Assembly (NCBI RefSeq): GCF_001613145.1
Contig: NZ_BDBU01000061.1
Span: 1-44,422 of the forward strand
Length of the DNA: 44,422 nt
Direction: 5' to 3'
Source: Nocardia jejuensis NBRC 103114
Lineage (GTDB): Bacteria; Actinomycetota; Actinomycetes; Mycobacteriales; Mycobacteriaceae
Within the stretch, counting starts at the first letter, position 1, and every line of letters begins with the position of its first letter. Below the pieces are notes generated by a model. It was not told the DNA's origin and ran no database searches. It worked only from the letters and a program-made list of their open reading frames with translations. Shown piece by piece: positions 1-7,043 of this stretch. The position numbers and the translations under genes were made by a program.

Positions 1-864
1 CTGCTGGTGCTCGGTCTGCTGGCGCTGTATGCCTTCGTACGCTGGGAGATTCACCGCAATCTGATCCACCGGTCCGCGCTGATGAATCCGAAGTTGTTCG
101 CCATCCCCAGTTTTCGCTGGGGGAACGTCACGGCCTTCGCGGTGGCGGTGGGTGAATTCGGGCTGCTGTTCGTACTGCCGCTGTACATGGTCAACGTGCT
201 GGATCTGAGCACGCTGCGCGCGGGTGTGGTGCTGGCCTTCATGGCGGCGGGCGCGTTCGTGGCGGCAGGGGTCGCCGAGGGCCTGGTCCGCAGGTATGGG
301 CCGGTGCGGGTGGTGCAGATCGGTTTGGGGCTCGAGGCGATCGGCATCGCGATCGCCGCCATCGTGGTGACCCCGCACATCTCCGAGTGGTGGCTCGCGG
401 CCGTGCTGGTCTGCTACGGGCTCGGGTTGGGGATGGCGTCCGCGCAGCTGACCGGAACCGTGCTGGCCGATGTGCCTCCCGAGCAGTCCGGTCAGGGGTC
501 GGCCACTCAGAGCACGGTCCGGCAGGTCGGTTCGGCCATGGGCACCGCGCTCGTGGGTGCGTTGCTGTCGGTGTCGCTGGGGCACGCGCTGCCCCGGCAG
601 CTGGACACGGTGAACGATCTGCAGGATCAGAACGCCGACACACTGGCCACGGCGACCCGGGAGTCCGCCGGTGGCACGATCAGCGTGGTGCGGGATCACG
701 ACGGGGCCCCGGTCGTCCTGGACGCGCTCGAGCGCGGGTTCACCGATGCCACGCGCACCACACTGCTGGCCGCGGCGCTGTTCCTGCTGCTCGGTCTCGC
801 CGCCGCGACCCGGATTCCGGCCGGCTCGGGCGTTACCCACGATCGGGATCCGGTCGCCGAGTGA
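1..864 (+). CDS. MFS transporter, EmrB/QacA-type (3' part)
   Basis: The frame is open from the first base of the window, so the 5' part of the gene lies outside. The visible 287 residues form the C-terminal half of a 14-TM drug/H+ antiporter of the DHA2 family: hydrophobic helices such as FAVAVGEFGLLFVLPLYMV and a GLGLGMASAQLTGTVLADVP segment, then STVRQVGSAMGTALVGALL, which is typical of EmrB/QacA late helices. A periplasmic-type loop (about residues 195-250) precedes the last helix (LLAAALFLLLGLAAA). It probably exports drugs or lipophilic compounds across the cytoplasmic membrane; the substrate cannot be read from sequence. A GTG at position 7 is only an internal codon. Family assignment is firm, specificity unknown. 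Confidence 0.85.
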   Translation: MLVLGLLALYAFVRWEIHRNLIHRSALMNPKLFAIPSFRWGNVTAFAVAVGEFGLLFVLPLYMVNVLDLSTLRAGVVLAFMAAGAFVAAGVAEGLVRRYGPVRVVQIGLGLEAIGIAIAAIVVTPHISEWWLAAVLVCYGLGLGMASAQLTGTVLADVPPEQSGQGSATQSTVRQVGSAMGTALVGALLSVSLGHALPRQLDTVNDLQDQNADTLATATRESAGGTISVVRDHDGAPVVLDALERGFTDATRTTLLAAALFLLLGLAAATRIPAGSGVTHDRDPVAE

Positions 865-898
865 ATCGGGTACGGCCGCACGACTTCGCCGTGGGGTG

Positions 899-1297
899 CT
901 ATTCGTCGATCAGGCCCAGGTCGTGAAGTCTGCGGAAGACCATGAGCGAGCCGGGGGCGACGTCCGGCATGGCGGCGTATTCGCTCAGGGTGAAGTAGCG
1001 CAGCTCGGCGATTTCCCCCGAGGGGCTCGGGTCGGCGGTGAGGTCGCCGAGGTAGCAGGTCATGTGCAGGCGGGTGCCGGGGGCGTGGCCGTACGCCTCG
1101 GCCTCGAAGACGTCGAGTTCGCGCACGTCGATCGCGCCGACTCCGAGTTCCTCGCGAATCTCCCTGTGCAGCGCGGTTTCCGGGGTCTCACCCGGATCGA
1201 TCTTGCCGCCCGCCATGTAGAAGACGTCCTTGCCGGTGGATCGGGTCTGCAGCAGACGACGGTCCCGGATATGTGCCAGCGCCGCGGTGCGAATCAC
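899..1297 (-). CDS. NUDIX hydrolase
   Basis: This 132-residue protein carries a complete Nudix box, G-x5-E-x7-RE-I-x-EE-x-G-V (GKIDPGETPETALHREIREE and onward, about residues 30-53), which binds Mg2+ and hydrolyses nucleoside diphosphates linked to another moiety. The start of the fold (MIRTAALAHIRDRRLLQTRS) and the GTRLHMTCYLGDL strand fit a minimal single-domain Nudix protein, probably a nucleotide-pool sanitiser. The exact substrate is not predictable. The GTG start at 1297 is chosen because a TAGGCT -10 box lies 6 nt upstream and there is no Shine-Dalgarno sequence, so the mRNA is probably leaderless. The gene converges on the MFS gene with a 34-bp gap. Confidence 0.9.
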   Translation of the reverse strand: MIRTAALAHIRDRRLLQTRSTGKDVFYMAGGKIDPGETPETALHREIREELGVGAIDVRELDVFEAEAYGHAPGTRLHMTCYLGDLTADPSPSGEIAELRYFTLSEYAAMPDVAPGSLMVFRRLHDLGLIDE

Positions 1298-1303
1298 CCG
1301 GCC

Positions 1304-1309
1304 AGCCTA
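1304..1309 (-). promoter_or_regulatory. -10 box of NUDIX gene (leaderless)
   Basis: TAGGCT on the minus strand, 6 nt before the GTG at 1297. The spacing puts the transcription start at or next to the start codon. Confidence 0.5.
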
Positions 1310-1386
1310 GTCGCCGAGGGCCGGGCGCCGGCTGCCCGGTGCGCGTGCTCGGTGGTCACCGGGGACCGTTGTGCGAGCCGCCGACG

Positions 1387-1917
1387 TCAGCGGGTGGGCG
1401 GCGCGATCTTCCAGTGCTCCTGGAGCGCCGCGGCGATCTCGGGCAGGATCGTCACCGGAATCTGCTTCTCGCGCAAGATGGTTCGGATCTCGGCGACCTG
1501 CTCGCGGGTCCGCATGTCGTAGGCGCCCGAAACCGGTCCGGTCACCGGCGCGATGGACAGCAGCGCCAGTTCACCGTGTTGCTCGTCGCCGCCGTTCAGG
1601 TCCAGGGCCAGGGTCCAGCGGTTCCTGTCGTCGAGTGCGAAGCGACCGGCTACCACTCGATCCCAGGTGATCGTCGAATTTCCCCAGGGCGTGCGCCGCA
1701 GGATGGCGTCCTCGCTCAGCACGATCCCGTCCCGCCCGGCCAGCGCGATCATCACCGCGACCGCGGCCGCCACGCCCACCAGCAGCCCGGTGAAGATCCG
1801 GTTCGGGCCGAACAGCGCCACCGTCGCGCCGCAGATCACCGCCAGCATCAGCAGCCCCGCGACGCCGTAGAGGGCCATGCGTCGTCCGGGCATCACGCCC
1901 GCGCGCACCGTTGCCAT
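1387..1917 (-). CDS. small membrane protein, PH-like C-terminal part
   Basis: A 176-residue protein with two N-terminal membrane helices (about residues 14-36 and 40-60: ALYGVAGLLMLAVICGATVA and IFTGLLVGVAAAVAVMIALA). A cytosolic beta-rich region follows, starting GIVLSEDAILRRTPWGNSTITWDRV. That pattern (default strand, then TPWG...I.W..V) resembles the bacterial PH-like domains found in many actinobacterial two-TM proteins. The last 50 residues are helical and charged. The ATG start is supported by AGGAGG immediately upstream (about 1921-1926). Function is unknown; a PH-domain assignment is inference from pattern only. It lies between the NUDIX and encapsulin genes on the same strand with gaps of about 90 and 117 bp. 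Confidence 0.75.
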   Translation of the reverse strand: MATVRAGVMPGRRMALYGVAGLLMLAVICGATVALFGPNRIFTGLLVGVAAAVAVMIALAGRDGIVLSEDAILRRTPWGNSTITWDRVVAGRFALDDRNRWTLALDLNGGDEQHGELALLSIAPVTGPVSGAYDMRTREQVAEIRTILREKQIPVTILPEIAAALQEHWKIAPPTR

Positions 1918-2034
1918 TCCGCCTCCTGCCGACCGACTGCGGAAACCGTACCCGGCGGGTACGCCGCGGCTCCACAGTCCGTCCGAATCGGCAGGAGTGG
2001 TCGTCGCCTTTCAGGGCTGTGGCGGCTGTGGTGG

Positions 2035-2832
2035 CTATGCCTCCAGCGCTACCGCGGCCTCGGCCGTGTAGACCAGGAACGTCAGGCTCTCCTGGAAGTA
2101 CAGCTGCACCGATTCGGCATCGTGGGACAGGTAGCCGATGGACAGGTCCTGACCCAGCTGCAGATCGAAATCGCCGCCGCGCGTGGACAGTACGATCGCG
2201 CCGTCGATGGCGGGCGCCCAGACGATGTCACCGTCGATGAGGCGTTCGATGTGGGTGCGGATCGGGTGGCCGTGGTCGGAGGTCTCGCTCACGGCCGTGT
2301 ACAGATCCGCCGACAACAGCACCGAGTACGGTCCGTCCACACCGGCCAGGCGCAGCTTCGTCAGCGCCTGGGTGACGGCCTCGGGGACCAGTCGCGGATC
2401 GCCCGGCAGCTTCACCGGCTCGCAGGACGTGGTCGGGCGGATGCCCAGGATTCCGGCCGCCGGATAGCCCTCGAAGATGGCGCGATCCTCGGCGAACGCG
2501 ATGCGCTGGGCCGCGTCCTTCACCGGGTCCAGGTCGGTGTCCTGGGCGCCGCGCTCGACATTGTCGATCTCCTCGCGGGACAGGGAGAACGGGACGCGCA
2601 GTTCCACCAGCGGCACCACCGCGCGCTGGCGCGCCTGCACGCCCTCACCGGGCGATTCGATGAGGTTGGTGCGGCCGAGCCCGACCGCGTTGTAGGCATC
2701 GCCGTGCGGGCCGGACAGATCGACCACACGGCGACCGGCGATGTGCCGCTTGAAGGTTCGCGTCGCCTCTTCCTCGATCGCCGACCAGGCGGACGAGGTG
2801 ATCGGCGCGAGTTCGCGGTGGAGGTTGTTCAT
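2035..2832 (-). CDS. encapsulin shell protein (family 1)
   Basis: This 265-residue protein has the HK97-like encapsulin/linocin-M18 fold: N terminus MNNLHRELAPITSSAWSAIE, the FKRHIAGRRVVDLSGPHG segment, the E-loop region rich in VPLVELRVPFSLSREEIDNV, and the A-domain GPYSVLLSADLYTAVSE...HIERLIDGDIVWAP with C-terminal strand QLYFQESLTFLVYT. Family 1 shells self-assemble (usually 60-mers of about 24 nm) around cargo enzymes that carry a C-terminal targeting peptide. The upstream gene is such a cargo, a DyP peroxidase, and its stop codon is 3 nt before this ATG. The ribosome-binding site AAAAGGAG sits inside the last codons of the peroxidase, so the two are very probably translationally coupled. 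The same gene order (cargo, then shell) is known for M. tuberculosis Rv0799c-Rv0798c. Confidence 0.97.
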   Translation of the reverse strand: MNNLHRELAPITSSAWSAIEEEATRTFKRHIAGRRVVDLSGPHGDAYNAVGLGRTNLIESPGEGVQARQRAVVPLVELRVPFSLSREEIDNVERGAQDTDLDPVKDAAQRIAFAEDRAIFEGYPAAGILGIRPTTSCEPVKLPGDPRLVPEAVTQALTKLRLAGVDGPYSVLLSADLYTAVSETSDHGHPIRTHIERLIDGDIVWAPAIDGAIVLSTRGGDFDLQLGQDLSIGYLSHDAESVQLYFQESLTFLVYTAEAAVALEA

Positions 2833-2835
2833 ACG

Positions 2836-3897
2836 TTAACTCCTTTTCAACGTGCCGATACCCAGGGAACCGTTGCTCGAAACAACGCCGCCGTCACCGG
2901 ATGATTCCCCGAGGTCCTCGGGGGTCCGCGCCTGTGCCGGAGCCTCCGGCTGTGCCGGGGCCCCCGGCTGTGCCGCTTGTGCCGGAGCCTCCGGCAGCGC
3001 ATCGAAGAACCCGTCGGGCGGGGTGAAGAACGATGTGCCGGTGACTGCTGTGGAGAAATCCAGGATGCGGTCGTATGCCGCGTCGTCGGTGCCGAGGAAC
3101 ATCCGCTCGAGCATCGTCTCGGTGATGGACGGGGACGCGGCGTACGCGACGTAGTAGGTGCCGAACTCGCCGTCCTTGACGCTGCCGAAGGGCATGTTGG
3201 CGCGCACGATGGTGCCGAGCTCGTCCTGATCGTTCACCGCCACATGGGAATCGGCGGGTTTGGCGTCGTCGGAGAGTTCGAGATCCTCCAGCTTGGTGCG
3301 GCCGATCACCCGCTCCTGCTCCTCGATGGACAGGGCGCGCCAGTCACCGAGCGGATGGATGTACTTCTGCACGATCACGTAACTGCCGCCGCTGAATTCG
3401 GGATCCTCGTCCCCGATCAGGGCCGCGGAGTACGCGAGCTTGCCCTCGGGATTCTCGGTGCCGTCCACGAAGCCGAGCAGGTCGCGCTGCTCGAAGTAGC
3501 GGAAGCCCACGGTCTCGTCGACGATGGTCACCGCGCCCGAGAGCCGGTCGGAGATGGTCATCGCCAATTCGAAACAGGCGTCCTGGTTTTCGGCCTTGAT
3601 GTGCAGGAGCAGGTCGCCGGGCGTGGCGGGGGCCTGGTGCTTGTCGCCCCGATAGCCCGGAAACTCGTGCAGCTCAGCCGGTTTCGGTCCGGCGAACAGC
3701 CGATCCCAGGCCTGCGAGCCGATGCTCGTGACGCAGGTCAGGCCACCGCCGGGAAGCCGGAACCCGACCGATCGGCGTAGCCCGGGCAGATCCGCGAGCA
3801 CCTCGCGCACCACAGATTCGCCACCCTCGTCGATCGTCGCGACGAGGAAGATCGCGGCGGGTGTGAGTGGATCGAGGATCGGCTGCGGCTCACCCAT
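2836..3897 (-). CDS. DyP-type peroxidase, encapsulin cargo
   Basis: A 353-residue dye-decolourising haem peroxidase. The GxxDG signature is GFVDG with catalytic D145; the probable proximal haem ligand is H218 (DSHVAVND) and the distal arginine R232 (IVRANMPFG). The catalytic core ends near residue 298 (GFFDALPE). A flexible tail of about 40 residues rich in P, A and Q then leads to the last eleven residues, GSLGIGTLKRS. This matches the known encapsulin targeting peptide (SLGIGSLK type), so the enzyme should be packaged in the shell encoded next door. It reduces peroxides and oxidises bulky phenolic or dye-like substrates; the physiological substrate is not known. The ATG at 3897 is 7 nt after a TAGGCT -10 box, with GGAGGG in between, so the mRNA has almost no leader. 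Confidence 0.96.
   Translation of the reverse strand: MGEPQPILDPLTPAAIFLVATIDEGGESVVREVLADLPGLRRSVGFRLPGGGLTCVTSIGSQAWDRLFAGPKPAELHEFPGYRGDKHQAPATPGDLLLHIKAENQDACFELAMTISDRLSGAVTIVDETVGFRYFEQRDLLGFVDGTENPEGKLAYSAALIGDEDPEFSGGSYVIVQKYIHPLGDWRALSIEEQERVIGRTKLEDLELSDDAKPADSHVAVNDQDELGTIVRANMPFGSVKDGEFGTYYVAYAASPSITETMLERMFLGTDDAAYDRILDFSTAVTGTSFFTPPDGFFDALPEAPAQAAQPGAPAQPEAPAQARTPEDLGESSGDGGVVSSNGSLGIGTLKRS
2840..2847 (-). promoter_or_regulatory. encapsulin Shine-Dalgarno inside cargo targeting-peptide codons
   Basis: AAAAGGAG on the minus strand, 7 nt before the encapsulin ATG. These bases are the Lys-Arg-Ser codons that end the peroxidase targeting peptide, immediately followed by its TAA stop. 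Confidence 0.85.
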
Positions 3898-3904
3898 GCC
3901 CTCC

Positions 3905-3910
3905 AGCCTA
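3905..3910 (-). promoter_or_regulatory. -10 box of DyP-encapsulin operon
   Basis: TAGGCT on the minus strand, 7 nt before the peroxidase ATG. It is the only promoter-like element immediately upstream of the pair. Confidence 0.45.
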
Positions 3911-4053
3911 TCGGCCGAGCCCGCCGGAGCGGCGTCCGGTTGCTCCGTGTCTGCCCGAACCGCGCGCGCCGGGGCTGTGGCGAGCGCGGAATCGGCAGGT
4001 CGAGGTGGTTCGACGGGCCGTCCGGGTGGGTTCGATCACTCGGACGGATTCGA

Positions 4054-4380
4054 TCACATGGCGACGGTCAGCAGGAACGCCACGTCGTCGATGGCCTTCA
4101 CACTGTGCCGTGCGTTCGGCACGACGAGCAGGTCGCCCGCCGAGCCTTTCCACTCGTTGGTTCCGCTGATCAGTGTCAGCACACCGCTGAGCACGACCAT
4201 GGTGGCTTCACCGGGGTTCTCGTGCTCGGCCAGGGATTGCCCGGCCGTCAATGCGATCACGGTCTGGCGCAGGCTGTGCGCGTGACCTCCGTAGAGCGTG
4301 AGCGAACTTCGGCCGCTCGATGCGGCGGCGGCCAGCTTGAGCTGCTGGCGTGCCACCGCGGTCAGCGATTTTTTGTCCAT
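4054..4380 (-). CDS. small cupin-domain protein
   Basis: A 108-residue single cupin barrel starting MDKKSLTAVARQQLKLAAAA. Cupin motif 1 is degenerate (G-x-AEHENPGEATMVVLSGVLTL) and motif 2 is GDLLVVPNARHSVKAIDD, with the family's usual G, P and H residues. Metal binding is plausible through H/E of motif 1 and H of motif 2; no enzymatic activity can be assigned. Related proteins often blunt or sense small-molecule stress. The ATG at 4380 is chosen because GAAAGG lies just upstream; an in-frame upstream extension to 4548 overlaps the folA gene and has no cupin character. It follows the DyP-encapsulin operon on the same strand but is separated from it by about 160 bp. Confidence 0.85.
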   Translation of the reverse strand: MDKKSLTAVARQQLKLAAAASSGRSSLTLYGGHAHSLRQTVIALTAGQSLAEHENPGEATMVVLSGVLTLISGTNEWKGSAGDLLVVPNARHSVKAIDDVAFLLTVAM

Positions 4381-4493
4381 GGACTGCCTTTCGCCGGAGT
4401 ATCCGTGAGTATGCCGGACAGGTTCCGGCCGATCGGCCGTTTCGAGGGTTCGTTGCGGGAATTGGCGGACGCGGGACTCACCCGTTATCCGTG

Positions 4494-4991
4494 TTACCGC
4501 GTATAACGACGGAACCTGAATCGCAGACCCGTGCTCGACTCGCGCCACGGAACCTCATCGGCGTGCCACCGGTCGTCGATCGGCGGGGCGTAGCAGTCGC
4601 CGTCGATCGCCGCGTCCACCTCGGTGACCATCAGTTCGGTGGCGAAAGGCATTGCGGCACGATAGATCTCGCCGCCGCCCATGATCCACACGGGGTCGTC
4701 GCCGGCCAGCGCCATCGCTTCCTGCAACGAGCCCGCGCGTTCGGTGCCCTCGGCGGACCAGTCCGATTGCCGGGTCACGACGATGTTGCGCCGATCCGCC
4801 AGCGGCCGGAATCGCACGGGCAGTGAATCCCAGGTGCGCCTGCCCATCACGACCGGGTGCCCGCTCGTGACGTCCTTGAAATGCGCCATGTCCTCCGGCA
4901 CACGCCAGGGAATGGTGTTGTCCAGGCCGATCACCCCGTCCGGGGTCTGCGCCCAGATCAATCCGATCGTGCGGGCAGGCGCCCCGCTCAC
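4494..4991 (-). CDS. folA: dihydrofolate reductase
   Basis: A 165-residue enzyme that reduces 7,8-dihydrofolate to tetrahydrofolate with NADPH. Motifs in order: TIGLIWAQTPDGVIGLDNTI with IPWRVPEDMAHFK (substrate-binding acid D34), GHPVVMGRRTWDSLP (NADPH binding), RNIVVTRQ, and WIMGGGEIYRAAMP (the glycine-rich dinucleotide loop). The GTG start at 4991 overlaps the thyA stop by 4 nt (GTGA), so translation is coupled to thyA. A longer in-frame reading to 5534 merely runs antisense through thyA and is not real. Pairing with thyA makes sense because thymidylate synthase produces dihydrofolate and this enzyme recycles it. Confidence 0.95.
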   Translation of the reverse strand: MSGAPARTIGLIWAQTPDGVIGLDNTIPWRVPEDMAHFKDVTSGHPVVMGRRTWDSLPVRFRPLADRRNIVVTRQSDWSAEGTERAGSLQEAMALAGDDPVWIMGGGEIYRAAMPFATELMVTEVDAAIDGDCYAPPIDDRWHADEVPWRESSTGLRFRFRRYTR

Positions 4992-5797
4992 ACCGCCACC
5001 GGGGCCTTGATCAACGGATGATGCTGGTAATCCAGGATTTCCACGTCCTCGTAGGCATAGCCGAACAGCGTCGGGGCGGGCCGCAACTTCAGCGTCGGGA
5101 ACGGGTAGGGATCCCGGCTCAGCTGTTCGCGCACCTGATCCAGGTGGTTGTCGTAGATGTGCACATCGCCGCCGGTCCAGACGAATTCGCCGGGCAGCAG
5201 GCCGGTCTGCTGCGCCACCATGTGGGTCAGCAGCGCGTAGCTGGCGATATTGAAGGGCACGCCCAGGAACATGTCCGCGCTGCGCTGGTACAGCTGGCAG
5301 GACAGCTTGCCGTCGGCGACATAGAACTGGAAGAAGGCATGGCACGGCGCCAGCGCCATCTTGTCCAGTTCGGACACGTTCCACGCCGAGACGAGCATGC
5401 GTCGCGAATCGGGATCGGTGCGCAGGGTCTGCAGCACCTGCGAGATCTGGTCGATGTGGGTGCCGTCCGGGGTCGGCCAGGAGCGCCACTGCACCCCGTA
5501 GACCGGGCCCAGATCGCCCTGGGCATCGGCCCATTCGTCCCAGATGCGGACGCCGTTCTCCTTGAGCCAGCCCACATTGGAATCACCGCGCAGGAACCAC
5601 AGCAACTCGTAGACGATCGACTTGAGATGCACCTTCTTCGTGGTGATCAGCGGGAAACCCCGGGAGAGGTCGTATCGCAACTGATGACCGAAGAGGCTGC
5701 GCGTGCCGGTGCCCGTTCGATCCGACTTGGGGGTGCCGGAATCCAGCACAAGTCGAAGGAGGTCCTCGTACTGGGTGTCTCGGGGGGCCGTATCCAC
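4988..5797 (-). CDS. thyA: thymidylate synthase
   Basis: Converts dUMP to dTMP using 5,10-methylene-tetrahydrofolate. The 269-residue protein shows DRTGTGTRSLFGHQLRYDL, the TTKKVHLKSIVYELLWFLRG segment, the catalytic cysteine in MALAPCHAFFQFYV (C152 from the GTG), QRSADMFLGVPFNIASYALL and HIYDNHLDQV. All match classical ThyA, and the length is close to the M. tuberculosis enzyme (263). I chose GTG 5797 because a TAAGCT -10 box lies 8 nt upstream; a TTG at 5806 would add three residues but overlaps that box. Transcribed divergently from cobF; only 20 bp separate the two start codons. Downstream folA overlaps by 4 nt. Confidence 0.96.
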   Translation of the reverse strand: MDTAPRDTQYEDLLRLVLDSGTPKSDRTGTGTRSLFGHQLRYDLSRGFPLITTKKVHLKSIVYELLWFLRGDSNVGWLKENGVRIWDEWADAQGDLGPVYGVQWRSWPTPDGTHIDQISQVLQTLRTDPDSRRMLVSAWNVSELDKMALAPCHAFFQFYVADGKLSCQLYQRSADMFLGVPFNIASYALLTHMVAQQTGLLPGEFVWTGGDVHIYDNHLDQVREQLSRDPYPFPTLKLRPAPTLFGYAYEDVEILDYQHHPLIKAPVAV

Positions 5798-5805
5798 GCC
5801 TGGCA

Positions 5806-5811
5806 AGCTTA
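5806..5811 (-). promoter_or_regulatory. -10 box of thyA-folA
   Basis: TAAGCT on the minus strand, 8 nt before GTG 5797. It lies within the 20 bp separating the thyA and cobF starts, so any -35 contact must lie inside the cobF coding sequence. Confidence 0.35.
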
Positions 5812-5817
5812 CGCACC

Positions 5818-6582
5818 GTGCGAAAGCTCTACGTGATCGGAATAGGCGCCGGAGACCCGGACCAGGTGACAGTGCAGGCCATCAAGGCGATGCGCCAGGT
5901 CAACGTGTTCTTCATGATCGGCAAGGGTGCCGAGAAACAGGAACTCGTCGATGTGCGCTCGGCGATTCTCACCGAGCACCTGCGGCATCCGTACCGGGTG
6001 GTGGAAATCCTCGACCCGCCGCGGGATCGGACGGTACCCGGCGCCGGAGCCGACACCGAATACCGGGGTGTGGTCGCGGACTGGCACGAGCAGCGCTCGG
6101 AACTGCTGGAACGGGCTTTCGCCGACACCGATGGGGTGGGCGGAATTCTGGTGTGGGGCGACCCGTCGCTGTACGACAGCACGCTGCGCATGATCGAGCG
6201 GGTGCTCGAACGCGAGCGCATGCACTTCGACTACGAGGTGATCCCGGGCATCACCAGCGTGCAGGCGCTGGCCGCCGCGCACCGCATGGTGCTGCACGAG
6301 ATCGGCGAGCCGGTGCACATCACCACCGGCCGGCGATTGCGCGAGGAGGGCGTGGCATCGGGGCAGTCCACCCTGGTCATGCTCGACGGTGACTGTTCCT
6401 TCACCCAGGTGCCCGGCGACGACATCTACATCTGGTGGGGCGCGTATCTGGGCATGCCCGACGAGACGATCGTGGAGGGCCCGCTGCGCGTGGTCGAACA
6501 CCGCATCGCCCGCCGCCGGGCCGCTCTGCGCGAGGCCAAGGGCTGGATCATGGACGTGTATCTGTTGCGGCGCAACGGCTAG
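5818..6582 (+). CDS. cobF: precorrin-6A synthase (deacetylating)
   Basis: A 254-residue SAM-dependent C-1 methyltransferase of aerobic cobalamin synthesis. It methylates precorrin-5 at C1 with release of acetate to give precorrin-6A. Visible family motifs: YVIGIGAGDPDQVTVQA (N-terminal SAM-binding loop), GGILVWGDPSLYDST, EVIPGITSVQALAAAH and WWGAYLGMPDETIVEGPL, in the order expected for tetrapyrrole methylases, with the long insert RDRTVPGAGADTEYRGVVADWHEQR typical of CobF rather than CobM/CobI. GTG 5818 is the start that retains the beta-strand RKLYVIGIG. No other cob gene is in the window and no cobalamin riboswitch is visible upstream, so it is an isolated cob gene here. Confidence 0.93.
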   Translation: MRKLYVIGIGAGDPDQVTVQAIKAMRQVNVFFMIGKGAEKQELVDVRSAILTEHLRHPYRVVEILDPPRDRTVPGAGADTEYRGVVADWHEQRSELLERAFADTDGVGGILVWGDPSLYDSTLRMIERVLERERMHFDYEVIPGITSVQALAAAHRMVLHEIGEPVHITTGRRLREEGVASGQSTLVMLDGDCSFTQVPGDDIYIWWGAYLGMPDETIVEGPLRVVEHRIARRRAALREAKGWIMDVYLLRRNG

Positions 6583-6605
6583 CGCGCTCGGTCCGCTCCT
6601 CGCCG

Positions 6606-6641
6606 CGAAAACCACACCGCACCACGAAAACCACACCGCAC
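6606..6641. repeat. 17-bp direct repeat, two copies
   Basis: CGAAAACCACACCGCAC occurs at 6606-6622 and again at 6625-6641 with a 2-bp spacer (period 19). It lies just downstream of the cobF stop. Role unknown. Confidence 0.8.
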
Positions 6642-6834
6642 CCGCACGGCGCTCGACGGCCGCGCGGGTGGTCGGCGTAGATCGGTAGTTGCGGCACGCA
6701 AACTTTCGGCGAATTGCATTCTCGCGTACGAGAGTTAGTGCAAAGCGGGCAATTCACCTGCTGAATAAAAAGGATTAATGGGATAGGGCGCGGGATCTGT
6801 GGCGTGTGCAATCGCCAGTGATTCAAGATTCAGC

Positions 6835-6840
6835 TAACCT
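6835..6840 (+). promoter_or_regulatory. -10 box upstream of small ORF / acyltransferase-E1 operon
   Basis: TAACCT, 6 nt before an ATG at 6847. It is part of GCTAACCT, which equals one half of a DtxR/IdeR-type box; the other half is poorly conserved. Confidence 0.35.
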
Positions 6841-6846
6841 GTGGCT

Positions 6847-6951
6847 ATGCCTATGATCGAGAGTGAGCACCGGGGTGTGCTGCTGGCTCGCTGTGGGCGA
6901 CCGATCGGCTCGCGCAATGCCGAGCCGGTGTCGTTATTCGCGGGGTCCTGA
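6847..6951 (+). CDS. possible 34-residue peptide, leaderless
   Basis: ATG-initiated ORF placed 6 nt after a TAACCT -10 box. It would encode a peptide starting MPMIESEHRGVLLARCGRP and ending EPVSLFAGS, with one cysteine. It ends 92 bp before the acyltransferase-E1 gene on the same strand. It could be a leader peptide, a small substrate of the operon's enzymes, or nothing; a rare TTA codon near its end argues against strong coding. No family is recognised. Confidence 0.2.
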   Translation: MPMIESEHRGVLLARCGRPIGSRNAEPVSLFAGS

Positions 6952-7043
6952 TCGCACGGACCGCGAAACACGCTGCCGCCGTCTGTTTTTCATATTCCAT
7001 TCCCCCTCTCTCGCTGCCGGTGATCCTAGAAAGGAACTCCTGC

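Larger units (their letters stand above)
6583..7043. other. 461-bp intergenic region, AT-richer than surroundings
   Basis: It holds a 17-bp direct repeat (6606-6641), a 14-bp palindrome TCTCG-CGTA-CGAGA (6720-6733), a locally AT-rich stretch around 6755-6780 (gaataaaaaggattaa), a TAACCT -10 box at 6835 with a possible 34-codon ORF, and a pyrimidine-rich run (about 6980-7013) just before the ribosome-binding site of the acyltransferase-E1 gene. No RNA gene or riboswitch family is recognised. Confidence 0.6.

Noticed and set aside
1273..2904. 543-residue plus-strand ORF across the membrane protein and encapsulin genes
   Set aside because: Antisense shadow of two real minus-strand genes; low-complexity R/G/Q-rich sequence.
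4992..5534. N-terminal extension of folA
   Set aside because: It runs out of frame through thyA; the GTG at 4991 with a 4-nt overlap is the natural start.
5798..5830. Cobalamin riboswitch upstream of cobF
   Set aside because: There are only 20 bp between thyA and cobF starts, far too little for a riboswitch, and no B12-box is seen.
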